Assembly: GCF_013141725.1 (NCBI RefSeq)
Contig: NZ_WHNZ01000007.1
Location: forward strand, 1 to 64,000
Direction of reading: 5' to 3'
Origin: Paenibacillus planticolens
Lineage (GTDB): Bacteria; Bacillota; Bacilli; Paenibacillales; NBRC-103111
Length of the DNA: 64,000 nucleotides
Position 1 is the first letter of the stretch. Every line of letters starts with the position of its first letter. The notes below the pieces were generated by a model. It was not told the DNA's origin, made no database searches, and was given only the letters and a program-made list of their open reading frames with translations. Position numbers and translations under genes: made by a program. Shown here piece by piece: positions 33,329 through 42,367 of this stretch.

Positions 33329-33679
33329 CTACCGTTCGCCGTTAGTTTGGTAGTGTTTCTTCTGACGCTTTTTCATAAGCATTCCGGTAAGTAGGTAACA
33401 AAGAGAAGTAACTATGAACATTTTAAAGATACTTGGTGTCATCGCTAAATAAAGGCTAATTGGAAGTGACCAGAAGAATGCTAAGAACATTATGAAACGC
33501 TTATTAATAATTGAACCAACCAATGCTGCGCATGCTGGGGCTAAAAGGAGAAAGCTCGTTCTTATTAAAACGTCATGACTTACTGGTTCAGAATTGTATG
33601 GGTTGTAGAAGTTAAGAATTAGCCATAGCGTTATTGATACTAATGACGAGAAAATGCCCAAAAATACCCGAAACTTCAC
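33329..33679 (-). CDS. Small membrane protein of unknown function
   Basis: A 116-residue protein with four hydrophobic segments (about 4-24, 39-58, 62-78 and 84-102) and a very basic tail (KKRQKKHYQTNGER), so the C-terminus should be cytosolic. The GTG at 33677-33679 has GGAGGAGAAAG before it. It lies 30 bases before the methyltransferase fragment on the same strand. The family is not recognised. Confidence 0.65.
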   Translation of the reverse strand: MKFRVFLGIFSSLVSITLWLILNFYNPYNSEPVSHDVLIRTSFLLLAPACAALVGSIINKRFIMFLAFFWSLPISLYLAMTPSIFKMFIVTSLCYLLTGMLMKKRQKKHYQTNGER

Positions 33680-33825
33680 CTTTCTCCTCCTCCCTTCAGT
33701 TTCGCCGTCATATTTTATACGGTTCCATTGCTTGGAAGTTGTGTTTACAGTAAGATTGCAACTTTTACCTTTTTGCAGCGTTTAATTGGATGTTCACATT
33801 TTCCTGAAAAGGAGCTTTCTCCCAT

Positions 33826-36459
33826 ATGAAACGTAAATATACTGCAGCGTTGGCTGCGATCATTTGTACGGCTATGGCCGGCACACCGGCTCCATTTGCA
33901 CATGCACAATCGAAAGAGCTGGCCGTCGGCACGATTGTCGACAGCGTGCTGACCACGGATATTCATGCATTCGTTAATGGAGAGGCGATCCGTTCGATGA
34001 ACATCGGCGGCAATACGGCGATTGTCGTGGAGGATTTACGCAGCTACGGCTTTGACGTATCGTGGGACCCGTCCGAACGACAGGTCGACATTTACCCGAA
34101 TCCCGCTAAAAAGGTTCAATCGACATACGTTCCGAACGGCTACGGAAATATGGCGGTAGGGAACAAAATCGCCGATGTACTGACAACGAATATTCACACG
34201 GTCGCCCTCGGCAAAGAAATTCCCTCGTTCAACATAGGCGGCCATACAGCGGTGTTCCTGCAGGATCTTGCTCCGCTGCTGGGCAGCCTGGAATGGAACG
34301 AGAAGACGCGCACCGCCTCGTTCACGGAAAATAAGTCCGTCTTACCCGATCCGCGGGCAGAGCAAAGCGCCGCATATCCGCTGCAGATAGAGCATTTATC
34401 GAACAACGGGTTCTCGATTCTATTTACCGATGACGGCATGTACTTCGGGGACAAGCGAGTCGGCTTCGGACAGGACGGCCGGGCGATGCTTTCGGTTGAA
34501 TGGATGGCGGAGATGCTTGGCTACAAGACGGAAAAACACCCAGACGGACTCTACGTTCATAACGATACCTGCGGCTTTCTGATCGGAACGGATCTCGAGA
34601 CGGCCGAGCTGTATTGGTTCGACGGCAAGGATGACGAGACCAAACTTACATTCCCGGCCGTCGAGCGTGACGGGGAGCTGTATGCGGCCGAGTATGATTT
34701 AAAGGAGCTATTCGGTTACACCGGTAACTGGAACTCGGACAAACGGGAGCTGCATGTCGAGCATGCAAGATTTGAAGTGAAGGATTTCGGGATTCCGGAG
34801 CACAAGAACAGCTACTGGTACGCCGTGAAGGGACTGCTCTTCGCTCCGCTTACGATGGATATGCCGATGCTGACGGTGACAGCATCAAGAGGAGGTAAAA
34901 CGTTCGGCGGCAGCTCTTCTATGGCGCTTTCTGAACAAAAGACGGCAAGCGGCGCCCCTATATACGAGTTCTCATCCGAGGCTCCATTGGATCTTGGCGA
35001 CAATGAAGTCAAGGTTGAGCTCCGCGTACACAAGCGCATCGTGTTCAGTAAAACATTCGTCCATACCCTTAAGTCCGAGCTGCTGAACCCCGTCATCAAT
35101 TACGGCGATCTGGGACTGGGGTTCGGCGATTTCAGCTCGATCACGCTGGAGACCCCGGCTTCCGGCCAAGTCCGGTCGAAGGACGGCAAGTTCGATGTCA
35201 AAGGAACGGTAACCAAATCACTTGGGACCGGCTTGCATGCGATGATCGAAAAGGAAGATGACGGCGGTAATTGGAGCGATCGCGAGACTGCTGAAATACC
35301 GTTCGATGCCGGGCATTTCGCGGTGACGCTTCCGCTTGATCATGGCAAAGGACGTTACCGGGTTACGCTGCGGTCCGATCTGTCCATCCCCGCTCCCCGG
35401 CAGTACGACCCATACATCGATGTCGCCCGTTTTTACGTCGAATATCGAGACGGCGTGCCACTCATTGTCGGCTTGCAAGGGAATGAAGGCTTCAGCTGGC
35501 GCGACGGGAAGCTATTGCATACCTCGAACACGGGCAAAACGTGGGATGTCGTCGTTCCTGACGGCATCGGTGTCAAGGATCGCCCGATTAGCGCTGATTT
35601 TAACGATCCGTTTACAGGGTTTGCTTTTTTTCTCAGGGATGACAAGAAGCTCGCCGCCACTCATCGGCTGCAGGACGGAGGCGGCCAGCCTGCTGGCTGG
35701 GAAACGGCCGTGCTGCCGACTACGGAGGCGTGGGAAACATCGCCTGACGTAACGCCGCACAGCGCTCTATTGTACTACAGCACGAATTATGTCATGCTAA
35801 CCTCTTCGCCCGCGGCAGGGCAAATGAACAAATCGCTTTATCGGTTGGACTACAGAGGTAAATCGTGGACACGCGTTGGGGATATCACAACCGCCATCGG
35901 CGGCTATCCGACCGGGATTAGCTTCCGTAAGGAGAAGGAAGGCTGGATTGCCGCATCGAACCGCGGACAGGACTTCATTCCGCTGTATCGGACGCAGGAC
36001 GGCGGCAGAACATGGACGGTTCAGCATGTCGACGCGCCCGCCGATCTGCAAAAGGCGTACGCCAACACATACCCACCCGTATTCGACCAAGAAAACGATC
36101 ATCACGGCCTATTTATCGCCGAATTCGTTCAGGATGGGGAGAAAACGTACGTCCCCTACGAGACCAATGACGCCGGCGATACGTGGATCCCTCTCCCTAA
36201 TCGGCTGAAGGATATCCAGGGAGTTCCGGTGCTGCATTTTGACGGTCTCGTCATGGGCAGAGCGATCTCCAATGACGGCAAGACAATCTACACGATGGAT
36301 ACGTACAATCATGAAGATTGGCAGCCGATCAAAACGGATATTCCGCTGCAGGATGCATCGCAATTTTTCCTGCGCACGGACGGTTTCGGTTGGGTACTGC
36401 TGGACGGCAGTCTCAAGGTGACGAACGACGGCGGGATCACGTGGAGCGATCCGTCGTAA
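33826..36459 (+). CDS. Large secreted stalk-domain protein with BNR/Ycf48-like beta-propeller repeats
   Basis: An 877-residue secreted protein. The signal peptide ends near AHAQS (about residue 28). Two tandem copies of a stalk-domain-like unit follow (VDSVLTTDIHAFVNGEAI, NIGGNTAIVVEDL and ADVLTTNIHTVALGKEIPS, NIGGHTAVFLQDL), then a third weaker copy. The C-terminal third carries photosynthesis-assembly/BNR-type Asp-box repeats (RTQDGGRTWTV, TNDAGDTWIPL, VTNDGGITWSDPS). Its GC content looks clearly higher than that of the flanking genes, which suggests different history. AAAGGAG lies before the ATG. It probably works at the cell surface, but its role is unknown. Confidence 0.75.
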   Translation: MKRKYTAALAAIICTAMAGTPAPFAHAQSKELAVGTIVDSVLTTDIHAFVNGEAIRSMNIGGNTAIVVEDLRSYGFDVSWDPSERQVDIYPNPAKKVQSTYVPNGYGNMAVGNKIADVLTTNIHTVALGKEIPSFNIGGHTAVFLQDLAPLLGSLEWNEKTRTASFTENKSVLPDPRAEQSAAYPLQIEHLSNNGFSILFTDDGMYFGDKRVGFGQDGRAMLSVEWMAEMLGYKTEKHPDGLYVHNDTCGFLIGTDLETAELYWFDGKDDETKLTFPAVERDGELYAAEYDLKELFGYTGNWNSDKRELHVEHARFEVKDFGIPEHKNSYWYAVKGLLFAPLTMDMPMLTVTASRGGKTFGGSSSMALSEQKTASGAPIYEFSSEAPLDLGDNEVKVELRVHKRIVFSKTFVHTLKSELLNPVINYGDLGLGFGDFSSITLETPASGQVRSKDGKFDVKGTVTKSLGTGLHAMIEKEDDGGNWSDRETAEIPFDAGHFAVTLPLDHGKGRYRVTLRSDLSIPAPRQYDPYIDVARFYVEYRDGVPLIVGLQGNEGFSWRDGKLLHTSNTGKTWDVVVPDGIGVKDRPISADFNDPFTGFAFFLRDDKKLAATHRLQDGGGQPAGWETAVLPTTEAWETSPDVTPHSALLYYSTNYVMLTSSPAAGQMNKSLYRLDYRGKSWTRVGDITTAIGGYPTGISFRKEKEGWIAASNRGQDFIPLYRTQDGGRTWTVQHVDAPADLQKAYANTYPPVFDQENDHHGLFIAEFVQDGEKTYVPYETNDAGDTWIPLPNRLKDIQGVPVLHFDGLVMGRAISNDGKTIYTMDTYNHEDWQPIKTDIPLQDASQFFLRTDGFGWVLLDGSLKVTNDGGITWSDPS

Positions 36460-36533
36460 CGGATTGCGTGTAACAAGCACCCTCGGAACCGCTAATCCCT
36501 TCATCACTGGATTTTAACGATTGTGCCCATGAG

Positions 36534-36562
36534 ATAAAGGCTGCCATCGTGCTGGCAGCCTT
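36534..36562. terminator. GGCTGCCA hairpin between convergent genes
   Basis: GGCTGCCA pairs perfectly with TGGCAGCC around a 6-base loop, with AAA before and TT after. It lies between the convergent stalk protein gene and the formylglycine-enzyme-like pseudogene and can serve both. Confidence 0.65.
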
Positions 36563-36630
36563 CCATTGCTGTGTATTGTACAAACGTTCTGCGTCAACTA
36601 CCTGACTTTTTGGCATGCTCACTGTCGTTC

Positions 36631-37395
36631 TCAAGGTTTAGTAAGTGCTATTCTAAAACCAAGATCATCTATCTTGAAATCAGGCATACTCTTCCTTCTA
36701 CTCGTAGAACCACAATTGTTCTCAACTTCAGCCCAACTGCCTCCCCGGAAGACTCTGTAGTTCCCATATCGTTCAGTATCATATAGATCCCAGCACCATT
36801 CCCATACATTCCCGATCATATCAAATAGCCCCCAGGGATTAGGAAGCAGTCTTCCTACTTGTTGAGCTGATCCATTGGAGTTTTCTTGATACCATGCAAT
36901 TTGATCAATTCTTGCATACCGATATCCCGCGGTTCCCGCTTTGCACGCATACTGTCATTCAGCGTCTGATAGTAATCGAAAGCCATTCGCTTCTTTGTTG
37001 TATGTCGTGTTCTCACTTTCATTTGTGATAGTGTAGCATTCAGTCCTGCCAAGTATTCTGGACAATTCGTTACAAAATGCAAGCGAATCTATCCATGAAA
37101 CATCTGTAATTGGCAGATTATTATACACATACGGTTCTACTTCATTATGCATGACAAAATGATACAAGTGCTGAGTCACCGGATACTTCATTACATGGAA
37201 AGGTCCAATCGTTTCAGTCCATGTAATAACCTTTTTAATACTTCCAGGGTCCGATAAAGAGTAATCAGAACTAAGCCATTTATTCATATTAATATAATCG
37301 CGTAATTCAATGGTTCCTCCTTTTACTGGTACCATCAATTTCATTAAATCGTTTATAAACTGCTCTCTGTCACTTCCGTACTTTTTGATTGTCAT
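36631..37395 (-). pseudogene. Formylglycine-generating enzyme-like (SUMF1/FGE) protein with an in-frame TGA
   Basis: One continuous reverse frame of about 254 codons from the ATG at 37393-37395 (AGGTGG before it) covers a whole FGE-sulfatase domain: PVKGGTIELRD, HVMKYPVTQHLYHFV, ITDVSWIDSLAFCNEL, GFRLLSDAE, then ACKAGTAGYRY, NPWGLFDMIGNVWEWCWD, FRGGSW and DDLGFRIA. It is broken only by TGA at 36955-36957, exactly where the family has Trp (SDAEWQYA). One G-to-A change explains it. FGE-like proteins include formylglycine and ergothioneine-type enzymes. The gene is probably dead unless TGA is read through. Confidence 0.85.
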
Positions 37396-37510
37396 ACCGA
37401 CCACCTGTCTATCTCAGTATTTTATCGGAACTAGTCATAAGGTTCGCTTCCGCTGCCAGAAGTAGAGTATAATAGGAGTAGTTAAAAATTTATTTCAGGA
37501 GGCTACAGCC

Positions 37511-37912
37511 ATGTCACAGGATATTTGGATTAACCTGCCGGTCAAGGATGTTGAGAGGTCAGCTGCCTTTTTCAATGAGATTGGATTCCACGCGGTGAGC
37601 TATGGTAACGAGAGAGCCAAGCTTGCCATAGGACAAACAACGATTCTGCTGTTCCCGGATGCAACATTTGAGAAATTTACAGGTTCAAAAACCGCAGATA
37701 CTTCCCATAGCGCTGAAGTAATATTTTCCATTGGTGCTGAAAGCAGAGAAGAAGTAGATGCCTTTATTCAAAAAGTAGAGTTTGCCGGAGGAAGCATCTT
37801 TGGCAAGCCGAGCGATACTGACGGCTGGATGTACGGCGCAGGCTTTGCCGACCTAGACGGTCACCGCTGGAACCTGCTGTACATGGATGAGAGCAAAATG
37901 CCGAAACGCTAA
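37511..37912 (+). CDS. VOC-family (glyoxalase-like) protein
   Basis: A 133-residue vicinal-oxygen-chelate protein with two beta-alpha-beta-beta-beta modules (INLPVKDVERSAAFFNEIGF, FSIGAESREEVDAFIQKVEFAGG, GFADLDGHRWNLLYMD). This group (YPO/PhnB-like 'DUF glyoxalase/bleomycin resistance') usually lacks a proven reaction. The metal-site His and Glu are not all visible, so ligand binding rather than catalysis is possible. TCAGGAGG precedes the ATG. It has its own terminator and stands alone. Confidence 0.88.
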   Translation: MSQDIWINLPVKDVERSAAFFNEIGFHAVSYGNERAKLAIGQTTILLFPDATFEKFTGSKTADTSHSAEVIFSIGAESREEVDAFIQKVEFAGGSIFGKPSDTDGWMYGAGFADLDGHRWNLLYMDESKMPKR

Positions 37913-37921
37913 TATGGAAAC

Positions 37922-37957
37922 GCCGGTCACCTGCTTAAGGTCACCGGCATTTTTTTA
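37922..37957 (+). terminator. Terminator of the VOC protein gene
   Basis: GCCGGT and ACCT pair with AGGT and ACCGGC around a single C-C mismatch, followed by seven T residues. Confidence 0.85.
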
Positions 37958-37980
37958 CACCCCGTATGATCTTAAATCCG

Positions 37981-38728
37981 TTAGACCGACTTCCAATATT
38001 CCCACGACTTTAAGTAATCCTCTAAATCATGCGGATGGAATCTTATACAGATACCAATTCGACAATAAAGTTGAAAGACTACTTCATCAATCAACATTGA
38101 TCTTTCAATTGGCTCATGATGGAGCAAATCAAAGGCTGCCATTAAAGTTTCTAAGTTCAAATCGTCTGGGGAAGAGCAAAAAGCGTAAGTGAAATCGTAA
38201 AGCATAGGACCAATCATCGGTGATGGGTCGATAACATCAATCAGTGAGCGTTCGTAAAATACAAAATTATGCACTCCAGTATCCCCATGTAGAAAATATC
38301 TTACTTTTTGATCTTCATTTTTCGATATGTTCTCAAATATCGATTCAACTCTATTGTAATCCTCAATGGATAACAGGCTTCCCCAATCATTTTACTAAGA
38401 TTGTCAGCCAATTTATTTTTAATCCACGATCATAATGAGTTGTACCTGTCATGTATGTATACACAATATACGCTTTAGAAGGATCCGTATAGAGAATTTT
38501 AGGAAAAAGTGCAAGGTATCGATAAGTTCGAAGAAATTGTTCGGCCAATGCAATTTGATGTGGACTGTCAATTTTCAGAACGTATTTTGTTTCTTCGTGC
38601 TCAGAAAGTAAATAAACTATACCATCAGTAGTTCCGGTCTTATTATTAGTTGCAGTAACCTTGTTATCAATTATTCCTTCTTCACAAAGAGTATTGATGA
38701 TGCTGTTAACATCTGTTTTTTCTAACAT
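37981..38728 (-). pseudogene. Aminoglycoside phosphotransferase-family protein, frameshifted
   Basis: Two reverse frames together make a full APH-like kinase of about 248 residues. The N-lobe (38387-38728) reads IVYLLSEHEETKYVLKID and TDPSKAYIVYTYMTG. After a stop at about 38387 the next frame continues as DWGSLLSIEDYNRVES and carries the catalytic loop HGDTGVHNF and metal site VIDPSPMIGPMLYDF. A single frameshift near 38385-38400 explains the break. Such proteins phosphorylate aminoglycosides, sugars or other small molecules; the true substrate is unknown. All catalytic residues remain in the C-terminal part. Confidence 0.8.
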
Positions 38729-38784
38729 TATTTATTCATACAAGATAATGTTTTGTTTTAATCGACTCTGCTGCACGTAAAATC

Positions 38785-39753
38785 TCAGATAAATCTTAAA
38801 GCGGCTAAACGCTCTCCCAAAATCACACGCAGTTCATCAGGAATCCGCTCAAACTCGACCCCTTTCCCCAAAAACAAAAGCCAGTCCGCATAATACCCCA
38901 GCGCCTCAACATCGGTCACATCCAATTGTACATTGAAAATCCCGCTCGACTGAAACATCCCCGTTAAGGACAAAATAATTCCAGGCGGGTGCATACGCTT
39001 AAAGCGCTGAATCCCAATCGTATCAAGTTTCACAACAAGATTGGATTCACGGGCACGAAGCAGTTTCTTGTTTAAAATCTCTTGTTCAGACAACTTCAAC
39101 TCCTGCTCAGAAATTGCCGAATCCCGTAGCATCTCAACAGGCAAATAACGAAACTCATCCGTATCAAAATCATAAACCTCGACCAGCCACTGAGCGTTCG
39201 AGTTAAATACATGCAGCAAAAAAACGTCCAGCAACTGCGGCCAACCAACACTCCGCTCATAAGTCACACGCAAATGTTTATCCCTCACAGCAAGCGAAAT
39301 CAGCTGGTTTAGCTCTGCAGGCGCAGCATCATCGAGCTCCAAAAGATTCGGATTGGCGGGATTTGTATTTTCGAAAAGCAAGATATTATTCAGCTCAATT
39401 AACTCGTCTTGCTGGGTTTGCGACGCGATGCCGATAAGTTTTTCCGTGATTGAGCGGCGATTTTGCAGATAAGGCAGCTGCGAATTTTTCGAGGCGATAA
39501 AGCTGATAAAAATCGCCTTCAGTTCTTCTGGCGTGAAGCGGGCGGCGGGCAGATATTGATTTTGCAGGACATAGTATCCGCCACCGCGCCCAAGCTCGGA
39601 CGTCAGCGGAAAACCCAGCGCCTGAATCTCGTTTATGTCGCGGATCGCCGTCGCGCGGGAAATCTTGAACTCTCGCTGAATCTCGGCAATCGTAAAATGC
39701 GCGCGGTTATTGATGTAACGCATGATCAGGTTCACTCGTTCTGTTTTCTTCAT
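38785..39753 (-). CDS. WYL-domain (YafY-type) transcriptional regulator
   Basis: A 322-residue regulator: an N-terminal HTH_11 winged helix (FTIAEIQREFKISRATAIRD, LGRGGGYYVLQ) followed by the WYL sensor domain (about 140-320), with NAQWLVEVYDFDTDEFRYLPVEML. WYL proteins bind small ligands or nucleic acid and act as repressors or activators. No ribosome site precedes the ATG, but a TATAAT lies only 6 bases upstream, so the mRNA is probably leaderless. It is divergent from two GyrI-like genes that it likely controls. Confidence 0.88.
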   Translation of the reverse strand: MKKTERVNLIMRYINNRAHFTIAEIQREFKISRATAIRDINEIQALGFPLTSELGRGGGYYVLQNQYLPAARFTPEELKAIFISFIASKNSQLPYLQNRRSITEKLIGIASQTQQDELIELNNILLFENTNPANPNLLELDDAAPAELNQLISLAVRDKHLRVTYERSVGWPQLLDVFLLHVFNSNAQWLVEVYDFDTDEFRYLPVEMLRDSAISEQELKLSEQEILNKKLLRARESNLVVKLDTIGIQRFKRMHPPGIILSLTGMFQSSGIFNVQLDVTDVEALGYYADWLLFLGKGVEFERIPDELRVILGERLAALRFI

Positions 39754-39759
39754 GATTTT

Positions 39760-39797
39760 ATTATATCAAAAATGTAGCATAAAAAGTCAGCACTGAC
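39760..39797 (-). promoter_or_regulatory. Leaderless promoter of the WYL regulator with overlapping palindrome
   Basis: TATAAT (reverse strand, 39760-39765) lies 6 bases before the ATG, so transcription should begin at or next to it. TGACTT (39784-39789) is a weak -35 at 18 bases. It overlaps the palindrome GTCAGCACTGAC (39786-39797), a candidate autoregulatory site. Confidence 0.5.
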
Positions 39798-39826
39798 GGA
39801 TATACATTTTCTGTTTTCAATAAATA

Positions 39827-39843
39827 GTATCATTTTTTGATAC
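39827..39843. promoter_or_regulatory. GTATCA-N5-TGATAC inverted repeat (candidate operator)
   Basis: Perfect 6-bp arms around five T residues, in the 146-base space between the WYL regulator and the first GyrI-like gene. It sits just upstream of a TAGAAT (39854-39859) that may be the -10 box of the GyrI-like operon. Confidence 0.45.
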
Positions 39844-39899
39844 ATTTGGCACATAGAATCAGTCTTGTAAAGAATTAATCCCACAAAGGAGAGAACAAA

Positions 39900-40379
39900 A
39901 TGTCTAACTACTCCATCAAAACAATCTCAGAAAACTACAAAATGACTGCTTTCGGTGTTTCATTTGACGACTACAACGACTGGGCAGGTAATGCAGCAAA
40001 AACGGCAGCGAAAAAAGCTGAAATCACTGAAAACGGCAAGCTTGCTGAACTGCTCGCACTCGCTGACGGGCAAGAATATCAAATCAACTACAACCTCGAC
40101 CGCAAGCCTTGGCGCGGCTTCGGCGTAATGGGTGAGTTCAACGTGGAAGGCGCGGTCGTCCTAGATTTCCTCGCTGGCGAGTACCTCGTCGTGCCTGGGA
40201 CAGGCGCTGACAAAGACCGCCTTGCTGACGAAATCACAGGCAAAGTTTTCGGCGGCCTGATCCAAGAAATCACAGATTACAAATATGTTGGTCCTGGTAA
40301 CTCAACGTTCGTTAAAGCAAATGAAACAGGCGAATTCTACGGCGAAATGTGGCTTCGTGTAAATAAAGTCGAAAACTAA
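39900..40379 (+). CDS. GyrI-like/effector-binding domain protein, copy 1
   Basis: A 159-residue single-domain protein resembling the GyrI-like small-molecule-binding fold (also called the AraC effector-binding or SHS2 domain): KTISENYKMTAFGVSF at the start, EYLVVPGTGADKDRLADEI in the middle and FYGEMWLRV at the end, with a conserved acidic residue late in the chain. Free-standing members act as multidrug-binding proteins or hydrolases of DNA-alkylating cyclopropanoid toxins. AAAGGAGAG precedes the ATG. It is divergent from a WYL regulator and followed 40 bases on by a paralogue. Confidence 0.7.
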   Translation: MSNYSIKTISENYKMTAFGVSFDDYNDWAGNAAKTAAKKAEITENGKLAELLALADGQEYQINYNLDRKPWRGFGVMGEFNVEGAVVLDFLAGEYLVVPGTGADKDRLADEITGKVFGGLIQEITDYKYVGPGNSTFVKANETGEFYGEMWLRVNKVEN

Positions 40380-40419
40380 TCCTTGTTAAATTTAACAACT
40401 GAACAAAAGGAGCAATCAC

Positions 40420-40896
40420 ATGGCAGATTACACACTCGAACACAAAAAATCATTCACATTGACCGCTTATGGTTTTTCAATCCAGTCGAATTTTCAAGAC
40501 ATGCCAGCTATGCAAAAAGAAAAAAACGAGTTTTGGGACAAGCTCAAGGCTGACGGGCGTTTTAATAAGCTCAAAGACGCCGCAAAAGATGATCGCGAAT
40601 GGTCTGTCAATGAGGTTTATCAAGGAAAACCGTGGAATTATTTTGCGGTTGAAGCTGGCAAATCAGTGGTTGACGCAACGCGCATCATCGAGTTTCCAGA
40701 GAGCGAGTACATCGTGGTCGCAGGAAATGGCGACAAGGAAACTTTGTTTGATCAGCTGACTTACCGTGCTTTTGGCAACGTCTTGGCCCAAATCACTGAT
40801 TATGCTTACATCGGTGGTCCAAATGCGACTTATCGCAAAGATAACGGCGACGGCACTTTCTACGGCGAATTTTGGGTGCCTGTGGTTAAAAAATAA
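40420..40896 (+). CDS. GyrI-like/effector-binding domain protein, copy 2
   Basis: A 158-residue paralogue of the preceding protein. The two share the same layout: KKSFTLTAYGFSI, VYQGKPWNYFAVE, ESEYIVVAGNGDKETLFDQL, AQITDYAYIGGPNATY and FYGEFWVPV. The pair arose by tandem duplication. AAAGGAGC precedes the ATG. The ligand is unknown, and activity on toxins is known only for some members of the wider family. The copies have drifted enough that different ligands are possible. Confidence 0.7.
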   Translation: MADYTLEHKKSFTLTAYGFSIQSNFQDMPAMQKEKNEFWDKLKADGRFNKLKDAAKDDREWSVNEVYQGKPWNYFAVEAGKSVVDATRIIEFPESEYIVVAGNGDKETLFDQLTYRAFGNVLAQITDYAYIGGPNATYRKDNGDGTFYGEFWVPVVKK

Positions 40897-40978
40897 GGGT
40901 ATTGTTCCTTGCTTTATCCTTCGGAATACTCCTTGTGTAGCATGATAAACAATACCAAGAACAACGATCTTATAATTA

Positions 40979-41014
40979 CAAACAACGTCACCCGCATCGT
41001 GGTGACGTTGTTAT
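40979..41014. terminator. Bidirectional terminator
   Basis: ACAACGTCACC pairs with GGTGACGTTGT around a short loop between the convergent GyrI-like and LURP-one-like genes. Confidence 0.75.
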
Positions 41015-41029
41015 AAAACTATTACACTT

Positions 41030-41608
41030 CTATCCCTGTTTGCCCTCGACGGCGATCAGTAGCACCGCGGCGGCTAGGCCCAAGCGGCGATCAAGTTTGT
41101 CGTTGTGGTCTGCCGAGAAATCGAGTTTTAGTTTTTGGACGAAAGGGTTGAAATTCTGTTTGAATTCTGCGACTGTGATCCCATTCATCTCCACGTTGTA
41201 ATGCTGAGGAATCAAATTCGTCAAGAATCTTCGCAAAAGAGCAAGCAGCACCTTATCTTCCTTAACCAATCCGATCTCCGACTCACTTGAGTTCAAAATC
41301 GCCCATTCATCCTTGAAGATCGACTTCACCCCTTTGCGTCGCAAAGATCCTATCTTGCTCCCGGTTTCAACATCAACTACGTCAAAGGTTGCGGAAAAAT
41401 CAATGACGCTTCGAGCTTGAATGCTGATCAAACATTCTTGCATGGTTTCATCTCCGTATATTCGGATGTCTTCCTTCAACTTGAAGGCTTTCATCTTCGA
41501 GAACAGAATTGGCTTTTCATTCATGTCGAAGATATCGATTTTAGCTCCAACTAGAGAAAGGATCTGTTTCCTAACCACGAATTTATGATGATTGAATTTC
41601 GGATTCAT
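41030..41608 (-). CDS. LURP-one/tubby C-terminal-like (YxjI-family) protein
   Basis: A 192-residue cytosolic protein with the LURP-one-related/tubby-like barrel pattern: IDIFDMNEKPILFSKMKAFK, FDVVDVETGSKIGSLRRKGV, VEMNGITVAEFKQNF, and a final hydrophobic helix (LAAAVLLIAVEG). Family proteins (including phospholipid scramblases and YxjI) have unclear roles in bacteria, perhaps membrane binding. A GGGGGGCGAAG ribosome site precedes the ATG. It appears monocistronic. Confidence 0.75.
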   Translation of the reverse strand: MNPKFNHHKFVVRKQILSLVGAKIDIFDMNEKPILFSKMKAFKLKEDIRIYGDETMQECLISIQARSVIDFSATFDVVDVETGSKIGSLRRKGVKSIFKDEWAILNSSESEIGLVKEDKVLLALLRRFLTNLIPQHYNVEMNGITVAEFKQNFNPFVQKLKLDFSADHNDKLDRRLGLAAAVLLIAVEGKQG

Positions 41609-41719
41609 TTCTTCGCCCCCCTACACTCTAGACTCAACTGAGTCTTTATTTATTAAATTTCGACAGAATTAGGGAGTATTCCTTTTTATTTCCGATTTCA
41701 GTTCATTTCGTGATTTTGG

Positions 41720-42313
41720 TTAACTTGCGACTGTTCCCTTCCCTTGCCGGAGGAATTCAAGTACACGTTGCAACAGCAACGCTGTCGCGTCAGCGTCATA
41801 CGACGGCAAACTGCTGTCTGCGAAGCAATGTTGATCACCTTGGTACAAAAAGAGATCGGCATGATTGGCCGATGCCACGAGCTCACGTGCCGCCTCAATG
41901 TCACCCTCGTCAACGAAATAGGGATCTGCGTCCATGCCGTGAATCTGCACCGGCAGATCCACTGGCCAGGGAGATCCGAACATCGAGGTCGGAACGCAGG
42001 AATAAAAGAACAACGCGCCACGGGCGCCTTCAATGGACTGGGCGAGCTTCTGAGCCGCTACTACACCGAGCGAAAACCCCGCATAGACGATCTCACGCGG
42101 AAGCTCACTAGCCACACGTGTACAGCGCGCCATTATCTCTTCGAACCCAATCTCCTTGACATAGGCCATGCCCTCCTCGATAGTGGTAAACAAGTGACCG
42201 TCGAAAAGGTCAGGAACGTGTACAGTGTGCCCCTCCTCTCTAAGCTCGTCAGCAAAGGTGTAAATCCCCTCTGTCAGTCCGAGTGCGTGGTGAAACAAAA
42301 GAACCTCGGCCAT
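41720..42313 (-). CDS. Dienelactone hydrolase-family protein
   Basis: A 197-residue alpha/beta hydrolase of the DLH group: LFHHALGLTEGIYTFADEL near the start, the nucleophile region YAGFSLGVVAAQ near residue 80 (Ser in GFSLG where dienelactone hydrolase has Cys), and the late Asp and His in DADPYFVDEGD and YQGDQHCFAD. It should cut an ester or lactone in the cytosol. GGGAGGAGAAGAG precedes the ATG. No pathway partner lies beside it. Confidence 0.85.
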   Translation of the reverse strand: MAEVLLFHHALGLTEGIYTFADELREEGHTVHVPDLFDGHLFTTIEEGMAYVKEIGFEEIMARCTRVASELPREIVYAGFSLGVVAAQKLAQSIEGARGALFFYSCVPTSMFGSPWPVDLPVQIHGMDADPYFVDEGDIEAARELVASANHADLFLYQGDQHCFADSSLPSYDADATALLLQRVLEFLRQGKGTVAS

Positions 42314-42367
42314 TTCTCTTCTCCTCCCATGTGCTACATGATAAAAATCTGTTCTGTAAAGTCCATT

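Noticed and set aside
35336..36208. Several open frames within the GC-rich stalk/propeller gene
   Set aside because: GC-rich DNA gives long chance frames. None has a start signal, and all lie inside one continuous secreted protein.
39900..40896. Tandem GyrI-like genes as a toxin-antitoxin pair
   Set aside because: The proteins are paralogues of equal size with ligand-binding features, not a toxin with an antidote.
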